Part shown: one piece after another, positions 8,040 through 15,618 of the stretch
How positions within the stretch are numbered: position 1 is the first letter of the stretch
How the letters are laid out: every line of letters starts with the position of its first letter
The notes under the pieces: generated by a model
The model's database searches: none
Told to the model about the DNA's origin: nothing
What the model saw: only the letters and a program-made list of their open reading frames with translations
NCBI GenBank assembly: GCA_045105075.1
Contig: JBGCDD010000262.1
Coordinates: 1-22,355, forward strand
Source of the DNA: JBGCDD01 sp045105075
GTDB taxonomy: Bacteria > Pseudomonadota > Alphaproteobacteria > Rhodobacterales > Rhodobacteraceae
DNA: 22,355 nucleotides
Reading direction: 5' to 3'
Position numbers and translations under genes: made by a program

Positions 8040-9143
8040 TCACTCAACCGGGGTGATGGGCAGAACAACCGTGAAGGTCGCGCCTTGCCCCAGATCGCTT
8101 TGCACACGCAAACGACCGCGGTGGCGGTTGATGATGTGTTTGACAATGGCGAGCCCGAGCCCGGTGCCACCCAGCTCGCGACTGCGGTGATTGTCGGCGC
8201 GGTAAAACCGCTCGGTCAGACGCGGCAGATGGAGCGGGTCGATGCCGGGGCCTTTGTCGCTCACCTGAATGCGCGCGCCCGGCCCACGCAGCGCCGGGTC
8301 ATGGTCCGAGGCCGTCAGGGTGACATCGACGCGCCCGCCACTGCCGCCATATTTGATAGCGTTTTCAATAAGATTGCTGAACACTTGGTGCAGTTGATCG
8401 CCGTCGCCCTGCACCTCAACCCGGCTGTCGGGCAAGGTCAGCACCAGCGCCACATCGCTGCTTTCGGCCAGCGGTGTGATCGATTTCAATGTCGAACTCA
8501 GATGCGCACACAGATCAAGCGTGGCGCTGGGGCGCACCCGTTCATCGCCCTCGACCCGGCTGAGCGACAGCAGATCGCCCACCAGCCGGTTCATCCGCCC
8601 GGCCTCTTTTTCCATGATTCCCAGAAAGCGATCACGCGCCGCAGGATCTTCGCGCGCCGCGCCGCGCAGCGTTTCAATAAACCCCATCAGCGCGGTCAGC
8701 GGCGTGCGCAACTCATGGCTGACATTGGCGACAAAATCGCGCCGCATCTGCCCGGCTTGCTGCACCTGGGTGACATCCTGAAACGTGACCATGACCGCGC
8801 CGCTTTTGCCCACGCCGTCCAGCTTCATACCGCCCCGGCCCAAACCACCTCGGCTGGCACCGACCGCGCCCACAAAGCGGCAAGTCACCTCAAAAGTTGT
8901 GTCCTGCGCGCCATCATTGGCCAGATGGCGGGCGGTGCGCTGGGTGTGCGCGCGCAGCGTGGCTTCGATGGCGTCGATGACTGCCGGTTGGCGCAGGATG
9001 GTGGCGAAATGACGCCCCTCGATGTGATGCCCCAGCAAGGTGCGCGCGTCAGCGTTGGCGGCCAGGATCCGCTCGCTTGTGTCGATCAGCACAGCGGGCG
9101 CCGGAAAGGCCGCCAACATGTCCGAAATCACCGACTGGCTCAT
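8040..9143 (-). CDS. phoR: PhoR-like sensor histidine kinase, soluble
   Basis: A 367-residue histidine kinase with no transmembrane segment. Residues 1-125 form a PAS-like domain ending FQDVTQVQQ. The dimerisation domain has the H-box FVANVSHELRTPL with H143. The ATPase domain has the N-box HQVFSNLIENAIKYGG (N261), G1 box DKGPGI (296-301) and G2 box GGTGLGL (325-331). This layout and the H-box fit the PhoR group that senses phosphate limitation through the Pst transporter, and short PhoR forms lacking the membrane anchor are familiar in this family. However, neither phoB nor pst genes are in the window, so the specific role is inference. A Gly-rich loop (97-113) interrupts the PAS-like domain. 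It is last in a leftward run, 33 bp after the PLP enzyme gene. Confidence 0.82.
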   Translation of the reverse strand: MSQSVISDMLAAFPAPAVLIDTSERILAANADARTLLGHHIEGRHFATILRQPAVIDAIEATLRAHTQRTARHLANDGAQDTTFEVTCRFVGAVGASRGGLGRGGMKLDGVGKSGAVMVTFQDVTQVQQAGQMRRDFVANVSHELRTPLTALMGFIETLRGAAREDPAARDRFLGIMEKEAGRMNRLVGDLLSLSRVEGDERVRPSATLDLCAHLSSTLKSITPLAESSDVALVLTLPDSRVEVQGDGDQLHQVFSNLIENAIKYGGSGGRVDVTLTASDHDPALRGPGARIQVSDKGPGIDPLHLPRLTERFYRADNHRSRELGGTGLGLAIVKHIINRHRGRLRVQSDLGQGATFTVVLPITPVE

Positions 9144-9176
9144 TGGCTCTGGCCCCTGGCATGTGGCACACTCATG

Positions 9177-10358
9177 CTATTGCGTGGCGGCAGCGACGGC
9201 CTGAGAAAAGATCTGTAGCAGCGTTTTGGGATCTTCCAACCCTACGGACACCCGAAAGAACCCCTCAGAGATCCCAAGGGCAGCGCGTGCCTCGGCGCTG
9301 AGAGCCCGGTGCGAGGACGACGCGGGATGTGACAGCGTGGTGCCGACATCGCCCAGCGTGGGCGCAAACGAAAGCCCATCCGCCGCGCGGGTGAACGCAT
9401 TGGCGGTTGCGCGTTCGCCGTCCAGCTCGAAACTGACCATATTGCAGCCCTGCCCGCCCAGCAGTGATGCCGCCAAAGCGCGATCCGGGTGGTCGGCGCG
9501 GGTCGGATAAAGCACGCGGCGCACACCGGGCAACTGCGCCAGATGATCGGCCAACTGCGCCGCCGTGTCTTGCGCGCGATCATAGCGCAGATCAAAAGAC
9601 AGCATGCCGCGTTCCGCCAGCCAGCAATCAAACGGGCTGGGGCTTAGCCCGGCCGTCACCGCAAACACCCGCAAACGCTCGGCAATGTCCGCATCACGCG
9701 CCGACACATAGCCCAGCATCACATCGGAATGGCCCGCCAGCAGCTTGGTGATCGAATGGATCACAATGTCAGCTCCGTGCTCATACGGGCGAAACGCGCG
9801 CGGCGTGGTAAAGGTGTTGTCGACAACGCAAAGCAGCCCATGCTCGGCGCATAGCGCGGAAATCCCGGCCACATCGGCCAATCGCAGCGTCGGGTTCGAC
9901 ACTGCCTCGATCAGGATCAGACGGGTTTCCGGGCGGATCGCGGCGCGCATGGCGTCAACGTCACCGGGGTCGGCCAATGTGGTGGTGATGCCCAGGCGCG
10001 GCAAATCTTCGGCCATCATCCGCAGCGAGCGACCATAAAGCTGGTTGCCCCCGATCACGTGATCGCCGCTTTGCAACAAGCCCAGCAACACCGCGCTGAC
10101 CGCACCCATCCCCGAGCTTGTGATCAGCCCGTTGGCGCCACCCTCCATCGCGTCAATCGCTGCGGCCACCACATCGGCGTTGGGATGACCCTCGCGCGAA
10201 TAGGTATAGCCATGCACGCGGCCCTCGTATTGCGCATCAAGATCGTCGGGGGTTTCGCTGGCATAAACCACCGACGGCGACAAAGGTGTGACAACCGGCG
10301 TGCTCGCCCCTTGCGGCAACGGCACCGGGCGCATCACCGACCCTTTCGAGTTGCGCAT
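9177..10358 (-). CDS. Cys/Met-metabolism PLP-dependent enzyme (cystathionine gamma-synthase / gamma-lyase family)
   Basis: A 393-residue fold-type I PLP enzyme of the trans-sulfuration family. The cofactor lysine is K205 in HSITKLLAGHSDVMLG. The YSR phosphate-binding motif is at 53-55 (YSREGHPN), the Asp that contacts the pyridine nitrogen is D180 (VVDNTF), and the substrate-binding SNPTLRLAD is at 154-162. At the position where methionine gamma-lyases carry a Cys (YGC), this protein has Arg (YGRS, 108-111), which argues against a strict methionine gamma-lyase. Cystathionine gamma-synthase, beta/gamma-lyase or O-acetylhomoserine sulfhydrylase activity are all possible. The ATG shares one base with the stop of the gamma-carbonic anhydrase gene (TGATG), which fixes the start and implies translational coupling. 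Confidence 0.88.
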   Translation of the reverse strand: MRNSKGSVMRPVPLPQGASTPVVTPLSPSVVYASETPDDLDAQYEGRVHGYTYSREGHPNADVVAAAIDAMEGGANGLITSSGMGAVSAVLLGLLQSGDHVIGGNQLYGRSLRMMAEDLPRLGITTTLADPGDVDAMRAAIRPETRLILIEAVSNPTLRLADVAGISALCAEHGLLCVVDNTFTTPRAFRPYEHGADIVIHSITKLLAGHSDVMLGYVSARDADIAERLRVFAVTAGLSPSPFDCWLAERGMLSFDLRYDRAQDTAAQLADHLAQLPGVRRVLYPTRADHPDRALAASLLGGQGCNMVSFELDGERATANAFTRAADGLSFAPTLGDVGTTLSHPASSSHRALSAEARAALGISEGFFRVSVGLEDPKTLLQIFSQAVAAATQ

Positions 10359-10882
10359 CAGCCAACCACCGTCAGGCCATCACGGAACGCGCGCATGTTG
10401 TGCTGGTAATGCGCGGCACTGGCCGTCAGCATCTGGATCGCCGCCGCATCAAGCTGGCGCACGATTTTGCCCGGCGCGCCCATCACCAGTGAGCCGTCGG
10501 GGATCACCTTGTTTTCTGTGATCAAAGCACCCGCCCCGATCAGACAGTTGTCGCCGATCTTGGCGCCGTTCAGAATTGTCGCGCCCATGCCGATCAGAGA
10601 GTTGTTGCCGATGGTGCAGCCGTGCAGCATGACTTTGTGCCCGATCGTGCAGTTTTCACCAATGGTCAGCGGATAGCCGGCGTCGATGTGCATCACCGTG
10701 TTTTCCTGAACATTGCTGCCTTTGCCGATGCGGATTTCCTCGTGATCGGCGCGGATTGTGGCTCCAAACCAGACGCTTGCACCCTGTTCCAGGATCACTT
10801 TGCCGATCAGATTGGCATCGGACGCCACCCATGTGTCGGGGTCAATTTGCGGGGTTTGGCCGTTCAGGGCATAAATGGTCAT
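10358..10882 (-). CDS. Gamma-carbonic anhydrase family protein (left-handed beta-helix)
   Basis: A 174-residue protein made of hexapeptide repeats of the kind IGxNxxIGxGA, which fold as a left-handed beta helix and form trimers. Three His residues in metal-ligand positions are present: H65 (VMHID), H82 (IGHKV) and H87 (MLHGC). They match the zinc-binding triad of gamma-carbonic anhydrases. A C-terminal helix (about 144-165) is typical of the YrdA/PaaY/CaiE-like group. Carbonic anhydrase activity is possible, but many members are inactive or have other roles. Its ATG overlaps the guanylate kinase stop by four bases, and its stop overlaps the next gene by one base, so it sits in the middle of a coupled run. 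Confidence 0.9.
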   Translation of the reverse strand: MTIYALNGQTPQIDPDTWVASDANLIGKVILEQGASVWFGATIRADHEEIRIGKGSNVQENTVMHIDAGYPLTIGENCTIGHKVMLHGCTIGNNSLIGMGATILNGAKIGDNCLIGAGALITENKVIPDGSLVMGAPGKIVRQLDAAAIQMLTASAAHYQHNMRAFRDGLTVVG

Positions 10883-11538
10883 AGCTGGTCCTCGAATTCG
10901 GCCTGAAGCGCGCGCACGTGATCAATCAGATCGGGCTGTTGGCTGCGCCGCAGACGGATGGCGGTAATTATGGTTTTGATGCGGTCTTCGGTGGCGTCCA
11001 GATCATCATTGACCAGAACAAAATCATAGCCATCCCAATGGCTTATTTCATCCCACGATTTCTGCATGCGGCGGGTGATCACCTCTTCACCGTCCTGGCC
11101 ACGCCCCTCCAGACGGCGGCGCAGCTCGATGATGGACGGGGGCAACAAAAAGATCGACAGCGTGTGCAGCCCCAAAGCCGAATTGCGGATTTGCTGGGCG
11201 CCCTGCCAGTCGATGTCAAACAACACGTCCTGGCCGGCGTCGATGGCGCGTTGCACAGGTTGGCGCGGCGAGCCATAAAAATTGCCAAAAACATGGGCGT
11301 GTTCCAGCATGTCGCCGGCCACAACATCGGCCTTGAATTGCGCGTCGCTGACAAAATGGTAATCCGTGCCATCGTTTTCGCCCGGGCGCGGCGGGCGTGT
11401 TGTGGCGCTGACCGAAAAGGCAATCGAGGGATCCCATTTGCGCAAACGGTGCGCCAATGTGGACTTGCCCGCGCCCGAGGGAGACGACAGAATGATCAGC
11501 AGGCCCCGGCGGTTGGCCAAAACCGCGTTACTCGACAT
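10879..11538 (-). CDS. gmk: Guanylate kinase
   Basis: A 219-residue enzyme that phosphorylates GMP to GDP with ATP, an essential step in guanine nucleotide supply. The P-loop is SSPSGAGKST (18-27). The GMP-binding region follows (SATTRPPRPGENDGTDYHFV), then the motif DIDWQGAQQIR and a lid region rich in Arg (ELRRRLEGRGQD). Length and motif order are normal. The start lies inside the 3' end of yicC (11-bp overlap), a common arrangement for this pair in alphaproteobacteria. Its stop overlaps the gamma-carbonic anhydrase start as ATGA. Confidence 0.97.
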   Translation of the reverse strand: MSSNAVLANRRGLLIILSSPSGAGKSTLAHRLRKWDPSIAFSVSATTRPPRPGENDGTDYHFVSDAQFKADVVAGDMLEHAHVFGNFYGSPRQPVQRAIDAGQDVLFDIDWQGAQQIRNSALGLHTLSIFLLPPSIIELRRRLEGRGQDGEEVITRRMQKSWDEISHWDGYDFVLVNDDLDATEDRIKTIITAIRLRRSQQPDLIDHVRALQAEFEDQL

Positions 11539-12418
11539 TTTGAACCTGTTCGCGCATCTGATCGATCACCGCTTTCAACCCCAAGCCAACGGTGGTCAGC
11601 TCGGTTGACTGGGATTTGGAACACAGCGTGTTGGCCTCGCGGTTGAACTCCTGCATCAGAAAATCAAGCTTGCGCCCCACTGACCCGCCTTCGTTCAGCA
11701 AATCGCGCGCGGCGGAGATATGCGCGCGCAACCGGTCGATTTCTTCGGTGACATCGGCTTTGACGGTCAGAATTGCCAGCTCTTGAGCGATGCGGTCGGG
11801 GTCGGCTGTGGCCACATCATCCAACACCCGCGCCAGGTTATGGCGCAGTGCGGCGGCCATGGCGGGTTTTCGCGCTTCGGCCAGCACACCGGCCTGATCT
11901 GTCAGATCCGCAATTTGCGAAAGATGATCATCAAGCACCGCCGCCATCGCCTGACCTTCATGTTCGCGCATTGCGACAAAGGCTGCGACCAAGGGCGCGA
12001 AATCCGCCTTGAGCTGGGCGATCAGCGGTGCGGTGTCGTCCTGCACCGCGCCTGCCTCCAGCATACCGCGCACTGCCAAAAGGTCGCTGGCCTTGGACGG
12101 CGCCAACGAAATGCCGCGCTCCATCGCTTCGGCCTCGATTTGATTGATCGCGCTCAGCGTGGCCTGCAGGGTCGATGTGTTCAGCGTCAGAGCGCTGGTT
12201 TCATCACTGCGCGTCAACCGCAGCGACAGCGTCACATTGCCCCGTGACACCGCTTTGGCCATCATCGCGCGCAACGCCGGTTCCAGCCCGTCCAGCCAAT
12301 CCGGCACACGCAGGCGCAGATCCAACCCCTTTGCGTTGACGCTGCGCAGCTCCCAACTCCAATTGAAAGGGGGTAATTCGCCCTTGCCCGAGGCGAAACC
12401 GGTCATTGATCTGATCAT
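11528..12418 (-). CDS. yicC: YicC/YloC-family endoribonuclease
   Basis: A 296-residue protein. The N terminus (MTGFASGKGE, then WELRSVNAKGLDLRLRVP) is the conserved YicC N-terminal domain. The C terminus (DRLRAHISAARDLL, GRKLDFLMQEFNREANTLCSKS, then AVIDQMREQVQNVE) is the DUF1732 region, the strongest signature of the family. E. coli YicC is reported to be an endoribonuclease involved in small-RNA turnover; that function is transferred by homology. It is the first gene of the leftward run with gmk. The ATG at 12416-12418 follows a GCAGGTG sequence that could be a weak ribosome-binding site. Confidence 0.95.
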   Translation of the reverse strand: MIRSMTGFASGKGELPPFNWSWELRSVNAKGLDLRLRVPDWLDGLEPALRAMMAKAVSRGNVTLSLRLTRSDETSALTLNTSTLQATLSAINQIEAEAMERGISLAPSKASDLLAVRGMLEAGAVQDDTAPLIAQLKADFAPLVAAFVAMREHEGQAMAAVLDDHLSQIADLTDQAGVLAEARKPAMAAALRHNLARVLDDVATADPDRIAQELAILTVKADVTEEIDRLRAHISAARDLLNEGGSVGRKLDFLMQEFNREANTLCSKSQSTELTTVGLGLKAVIDQMREQVQNVE

Positions 12419-12670
12419 GGTGCACCTGCAAAAAACAAAAAGGAGGGATGGTCAGTGGCACCTAATGCCAATCGCGACCTCAGAGCAAGCCCTGCCCCGG
12501 CCCACAAACTGTCCGGATTTGCGACTGCGTTAACCATTTTGAAAGGAATTAGTGCAAATTCGCTTCAACATCTGTCACGTTAACACTTGGGTAATCATTC
12601 TAAAGATATTGGTTAACGGACATTGCGGTGGAACAATACTCATAACGATGGTGCGGGGGCGCTAATACGG
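12419..12670. promoter_or_regulatory. Divergent intergenic region with three GTTAAC palindromes
   Basis: This 252-bp region separates leftward yicC from the rightward PAS-domain gene. Identical GTTAAC palindromes lie at 12529-12534, 12579-12584 and 12612-12617. The second reads TTAA, seven bases (CACTTGG), GTAA, one base off the TTAA-N7-TTAA motif of the alphaproteobacterial cell-cycle regulator CtrA; the first begins TTAACCAT, a frequent CtrA-site form. The stretch is clearly more AT-rich than the coding DNA around it. CtrA control is inference only. Confidence 0.4.
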
Positions 12671-13405
12671 ATGAAAGACATGATCAGACATCTCACGGGT
12701 CGTTCCAAGCCGGCCAAAGTGATCGACATGGACAAATTTGGCAGTGGTGTTAATTTGTCGCCTTTGCGCCAGGCCGAAGCTTATTGGAGCGCCCTGCGCA
12801 ATGGCGAGGATATGCCACGGCGCAGCCAGATCGACCCTCGAGGTTTGCAGAACATTCTGGAGTACACCTTTATTTTGGAACGTGTCGCGCCCAGTATCGC
12901 GCGGTTCCGGCTTGCGGGCGCGCATATTTGCGCAATAACCGGTTTTGAGGTGCGAGGTATGCCGATCACGGCCTGCTTCACCCCGTCGGGTCGCAATCAG
13001 TTCAGTGCCATTCTGAAAGACATGTTTGATCAACCCAATATTGCCGAAATCACGCTGATCGGCCAACCCTACGGACAAAAATCTACTCTTGAGGCCCGCA
13101 TGATCCTGCTGCCGATGCGCAACGATCAGGGCGACGTAAACCGCGCTCTTGGGGTGGTGGTTGCACAAGGGCCGCGGATGGCGCGCAATGTGCCATGTCG
13201 GTTTGATGTTCAAAGCGCCACGCAACGCCCCGTATCCCGTGGGCCGCTGCAGCAAATCAAGCCACCAGAGGTTGTGCCGACACCTGCCAAACCGGTGCTC
13301 GCGCCACCCCCCCCACCAGAATCTGCCAAATTGGAAACACCTTATGCGCTGGCGTCGATCCCCAAATCTGTGCCCTATTTGCGGCTGGTGAAGACAGACC
13401 GCTAA
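12671..13405 (+). CDS. PAS-domain protein (PAS_5 type), function unknown
   Basis: A 244-residue cytoplasmic protein. Residues of about 33-165 match the PAS_5 type found widely in Rhodobacteraceae and other alphaproteobacteria: AEAYWSALRNG, then MPRRSQIDPRGLQNILEYTFILERVAPSIARFRLAG split over 48-83, then FEVRGMPITACFTP (92-105). No output domain follows. Instead there is a linker rich in Pro (PPEVVPTPAKP and a run of six Pro, about 197-220) and a short tail. It may be a small-molecule or redox sensor that acts through partners. The frame is open further upstream only with a TTG start at 12623; the ATG at 12671 is chosen because MKDMIRHL is a more natural N terminus, although no good ribosome-binding site precedes it. 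Confidence 0.75.
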   Translation: MKDMIRHLTGRSKPAKVIDMDKFGSGVNLSPLRQAEAYWSALRNGEDMPRRSQIDPRGLQNILEYTFILERVAPSIARFRLAGAHICAITGFEVRGMPITACFTPSGRNQFSAILKDMFDQPNIAEITLIGQPYGQKSTLEARMILLPMRNDQGDVNRALGVVVAQGPRMARNVPCRFDVQSATQRPVSRGPLQQIKPPEVVPTPAKPVLAPPPPPESAKLETPYALASIPKSVPYLRLVKTDR

Positions 13406-13423
13406 GCGGACATATTCGGAAAA

Positions 13424-13506
13424 AACCCCCGATTGTGACTTAACACACAGTTGGATCCGCATTGCTCTGTTAGCTTAAGCAACAAGGATCAGACGAATCG
13501 GGGGTT
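13424..13506 (+). promoter_or_regulatory. Long-range inverted repeat that can cover the ribosome-binding site of the 13511 gene
   Basis: AACCCCCGATT at 13424-13434 is the perfect reverse complement of AATCGGGGGTT at 13496-13506. The right arm contains GGGGG (13500-13504), the only ribosome-binding site candidate for the ATG at 13511. The 61-base loop contains a smaller possible hairpin around TGTTAGC/GCAACA (13469-13485). If both arms are in one transcript, pairing would hide the ribosome-binding site; the left arm lies just after the stop of the PAS gene. It could alternatively act as a terminator for the PAS gene. Confidence 0.45.
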
Positions 13507-13510
13507 AGAT

Positions 13511-14041
13511 ATGTCAAGATCAACAACACTCTTCATGGTCGGCGCACTTGGGCTGGCTCTTGCCGGTGGTGGCTATTTTTTGGGCACGTCGATGAAAGGC
13601 GATGACCAGTTTGCGCTGCTCACCGTGTCCGAGGCCAAAGCGCACAGTCTGACCGATTTCGACGCGCTCACCCAAGAGGCCGGGTCAGACACCGAGGATC
13701 AGGCGACGCGATCATTCAAGGTGACAGCATCAGACGGACCCCTGATCAAGGTCGCGGCTCCGTCCGGTTATGCGTTGCAATCGCCGGTGGATTTCGACAT
13801 CAAAATCGAGCCCAAGAACGGCGTCGCCGTCAACATGAAGTCGATCCGCATCGAATACCGCGTGGGTCCGGCCTGGTTGAATGTGACCGGGCGGATCATG
13901 AAACAGGCCAAGGTCAAAGGCTCGCGCCTGTTTGCCACGGGCGCTGAACTGCCCGCCGGCAAACACGCGATGCGCGTCACCGTACAGGACGCCAACAAAC
14001 GCGTGACCAAGGCCACGGTGTCATTCACGGTTAAGAAGTAG
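13511..14041 (+). CDS. Membrane-anchored or exported protein with an Ig-like domain, function unknown
   Basis: A 176-residue protein. The N terminus (MSRSTTLFMVGALGLALAGGGYFLG) is a hydrophobic segment with few charges, probably an uncleaved membrane anchor with the rest in the periplasm. Residues of about 75-176 alternate hydrophobic and polar residues (FDIKIEPKNG, IRIEYRVG, MRVTVQDANKRV, ATVSFTVKK) and look like a single beta-sandwich (Ig-like) domain. No catalytic motif is visible. The ATG at 13511 is preferred over a TTG at 13451 because GGGGG sits six bases upstream and the anchor then begins at the N terminus. Known family not recognised. Confidence 0.7.
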   Translation: MSRSTTLFMVGALGLALAGGGYFLGTSMKGDDQFALLTVSEAKAHSLTDFDALTQEAGSDTEDQATRSFKVTASDGPLIKVAAPSGYALQSPVDFDIKIEPKNGVAVNMKSIRIEYRVGPAWLNVTGRIMKQAKVKGSRLFATGAELPAGKHAMRVTVQDANKRVTKATVSFTVKK

Positions 14042-14049
14042 GGTCGGTT

Positions 14050-14069
14050 GGGGGCGGCGCACCGCCCCC
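14050..14069. terminator. GC-rich hairpin between convergent genes
   Basis: GGGGGCGG, loop CGCA, CCGCCCCC: a perfect 8-bp stem nine bases after the stop of the 13511 gene and nine bases before the stop of the convergent DAHP synthase gene. There is no T-run on either side, so it is a stem-loop that could stop or slow transcription in both directions rather than a textbook intrinsic terminator. Confidence 0.6.
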
Positions 14070-14077
14070 GTTGCGGC

Positions 14078-15448
14078 TCAGACAGCTTCGCGCTTGGCTT
14101 GGCTGGTGCGCAAGGCCGACAATTCCTCGGCCACCAAGAACGCCAGTTCCAACGATTGGCTGGCATTCAGGCGCGGGTCGCAGGCTGTGTGATAGCGATC
14201 TGACAGGTCTTCATCGCTGACGGCGCGTACACCTCCGGTGCACTCGGTCACGTCTTGCCCGGTCATCTCGAAATGCACGCCCGCTGGCACGGTGCCCTCA
14301 GCCGCATGGATGCCAAAAAACTCGCGCACTTCGCGCAGCACCTGATCAAAGGGCCGGGTTTTGTAACCCGTGGACGATTTGATCGTGTTGCCATGCATCG
14401 CATCACAGACCCAGACCACATTGGCGCCTTCCTGCTGCACGGTGCGGATAAGGCGGGGCAGATGATCGCCCACTTGCCCGGCGCCAAACCGTGCGATCAA
14501 GGACAACCGTCCAGGTTCGTTTTCCGGGTTCAGACGCGCCATCAACAGCTTGAGATCTTCGCTGGTCATACTTGGCCCGCATTTCAAACCAATCGGGTTC
14601 TGCACGCCGCGTGCAAATTCCACATGTGCCCCATCGGGCTGGCGGGTGCGGTCGCCGATCCAGATCAGATGGCCCGATCCGGCCAACCACTGTCCGGTGG
14701 TGGAATCAACGCGGGTCAGCGCCTCTTCGTATTCCAGCAGAAGTGATTCGTGGCTGGTGTAAAACTCAACCGTCGAAAACTCATGGGTTGTTCCGGCGGT
14801 GATTCCGGCCGCTGACATGAAATCAATCGTGTCCTGAATGCGCCCGGCAATCTCGCGGTACTTCTCGGCCTTCTCGCCCTCGGCAAAACCAAGCGTCCAG
14901 GCGTGCACCCGGTTCATATCGGCGAAACCACCGGTTGAGAATGCGCGCAACAGGTTTAACGTCGCTGCCGCCTGGGTATAGGCCTGCAACATTTTGCCCG
15001 GATCGGGAATGCGGGCCTGGGGCGTGAACGCCAGCTCGTTGATGATGTCGCCGCGATAGCTGGGCAGCTCGACGCCGTCGATGGTTTCGGTCGGCGCGCT
15101 GCGTGGCTTGGCAAATTGACCCGCCATACGGCCCACTTTGATCACTGGAACCTTGGCACCGTAGGTCAAAACCATCGCCATTTGCAGCATGACCTTGAAC
15201 GTGTCGCGGATCTGATCGGCGCTGAACTGCTCAAAGCTTTCGGCGCAATCGCCACCCTGCAGCAAAAATGCCTCGCCCCGGCCTGCGGCGGCCAGATGTG
15301 ACTTTAACCGGCGCGCCTCGCCCGCAAAAACCAGCGGGGGATACTTTGAAAGCTGCGTTTCTGCCGCGCTCAGAGCAGCGGCATCGGTATAGTCCGGCAT
15401 CTGCACCCGCGGTTTCGCGCGCCAGTCGGATTTTTTCCAATCGCTCAT
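14078..15448 (-). CDS. aroG: Class II 3-deoxy-7-phosphoheptulonate (DAHP) synthase
   Basis: A 456-residue enzyme that condenses phosphoenolpyruvate and erythrose 4-phosphate, the first step of the shikimate pathway to aromatic amino acids. It belongs to the plant-type class II. The metal and substrate motifs are all present: FLLQGGDCAESF with C68, PVIKVGRMAGQFAKPRS, PIGLKCGPS, WVCDAMHGNT, VHFEMTGQDVTECTGG and the C-terminal YHTACDPRLNASQSLELAF. Length is normal for the class. It starts MSDWKKSDWRAKP, as usual in alphaproteobacteria. It stands alone, with a hairpin beyond its 3' end and a palindrome 31 bases before its start. Gene naming in class II enzymes varies (aroG or aroF), so the symbol is tentative. 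Confidence 0.95.
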   Translation of the reverse strand: MSDWKKSDWRAKPRVQMPDYTDAAALSAAETQLSKYPPLVFAGEARRLKSHLAAAGRGEAFLLQGGDCAESFEQFSADQIRDTFKVMLQMAMVLTYGAKVPVIKVGRMAGQFAKPRSAPTETIDGVELPSYRGDIINELAFTPQARIPDPGKMLQAYTQAAATLNLLRAFSTGGFADMNRVHAWTLGFAEGEKAEKYREIAGRIQDTIDFMSAAGITAGTTHEFSTVEFYTSHESLLLEYEEALTRVDSTTGQWLAGSGHLIWIGDRTRQPDGAHVEFARGVQNPIGLKCGPSMTSEDLKLLMARLNPENEPGRLSLIARFGAGQVGDHLPRLIRTVQQEGANVVWVCDAMHGNTIKSSTGYKTRPFDQVLREVREFFGIHAAEGTVPAGVHFEMTGQDVTECTGGVRAVSDEDLSDRYHTACDPRLNASQSLELAFLVAEELSALRTSQAKREAV

Positions 15449-15478
15449 TTTCGGTGTCCCCGTATTTCGACGTTAGGC

Positions 15479-15496
15479 GGCTTTTATACAAAAGCC
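15479..15496 (-). promoter_or_regulatory. Palindrome in the leader of the DAHP synthase gene
   Basis: GGCTTTT, loop of four, AAAAGCC: a perfect 7+7 bp inverted repeat that, on the minus strand, includes TATAAA, a plausible -10 element. Its near edge is about 30 bases upstream of the DAHP synthase ATG. It may be an operator overlapping the promoter or an RNA hairpin in the leader. No aromatic-amino-acid leader peptide or TrpR/TyrR-type box is evident. Confidence 0.4.
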
Positions 15497-15618
15497 AGCC
15501 AGCGGTGACCATATCACAAATGCGCCCTCTTGACGGCGCTTTGCGGGTCTGAGCAAGGTACCGATCACGTCACCTTTGGATGCAAGGGCTGGCGTCACTG
15601 CGTTAAGGACAAAGCGCC

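Noticed and set aside
8085..9218. A 377-codon plus-strand frame opposite the histidine kinase
   Set aside because: It is an antisense shadow; the minus-strand kinase has all catalytic boxes.
13424..13506. Riboswitch in the leader of the 13511 gene
   Set aside because: Only one long-range stem is seen; no conserved aptamer core could be recognised and the downstream gene has no metabolic role that suggests a ligand.
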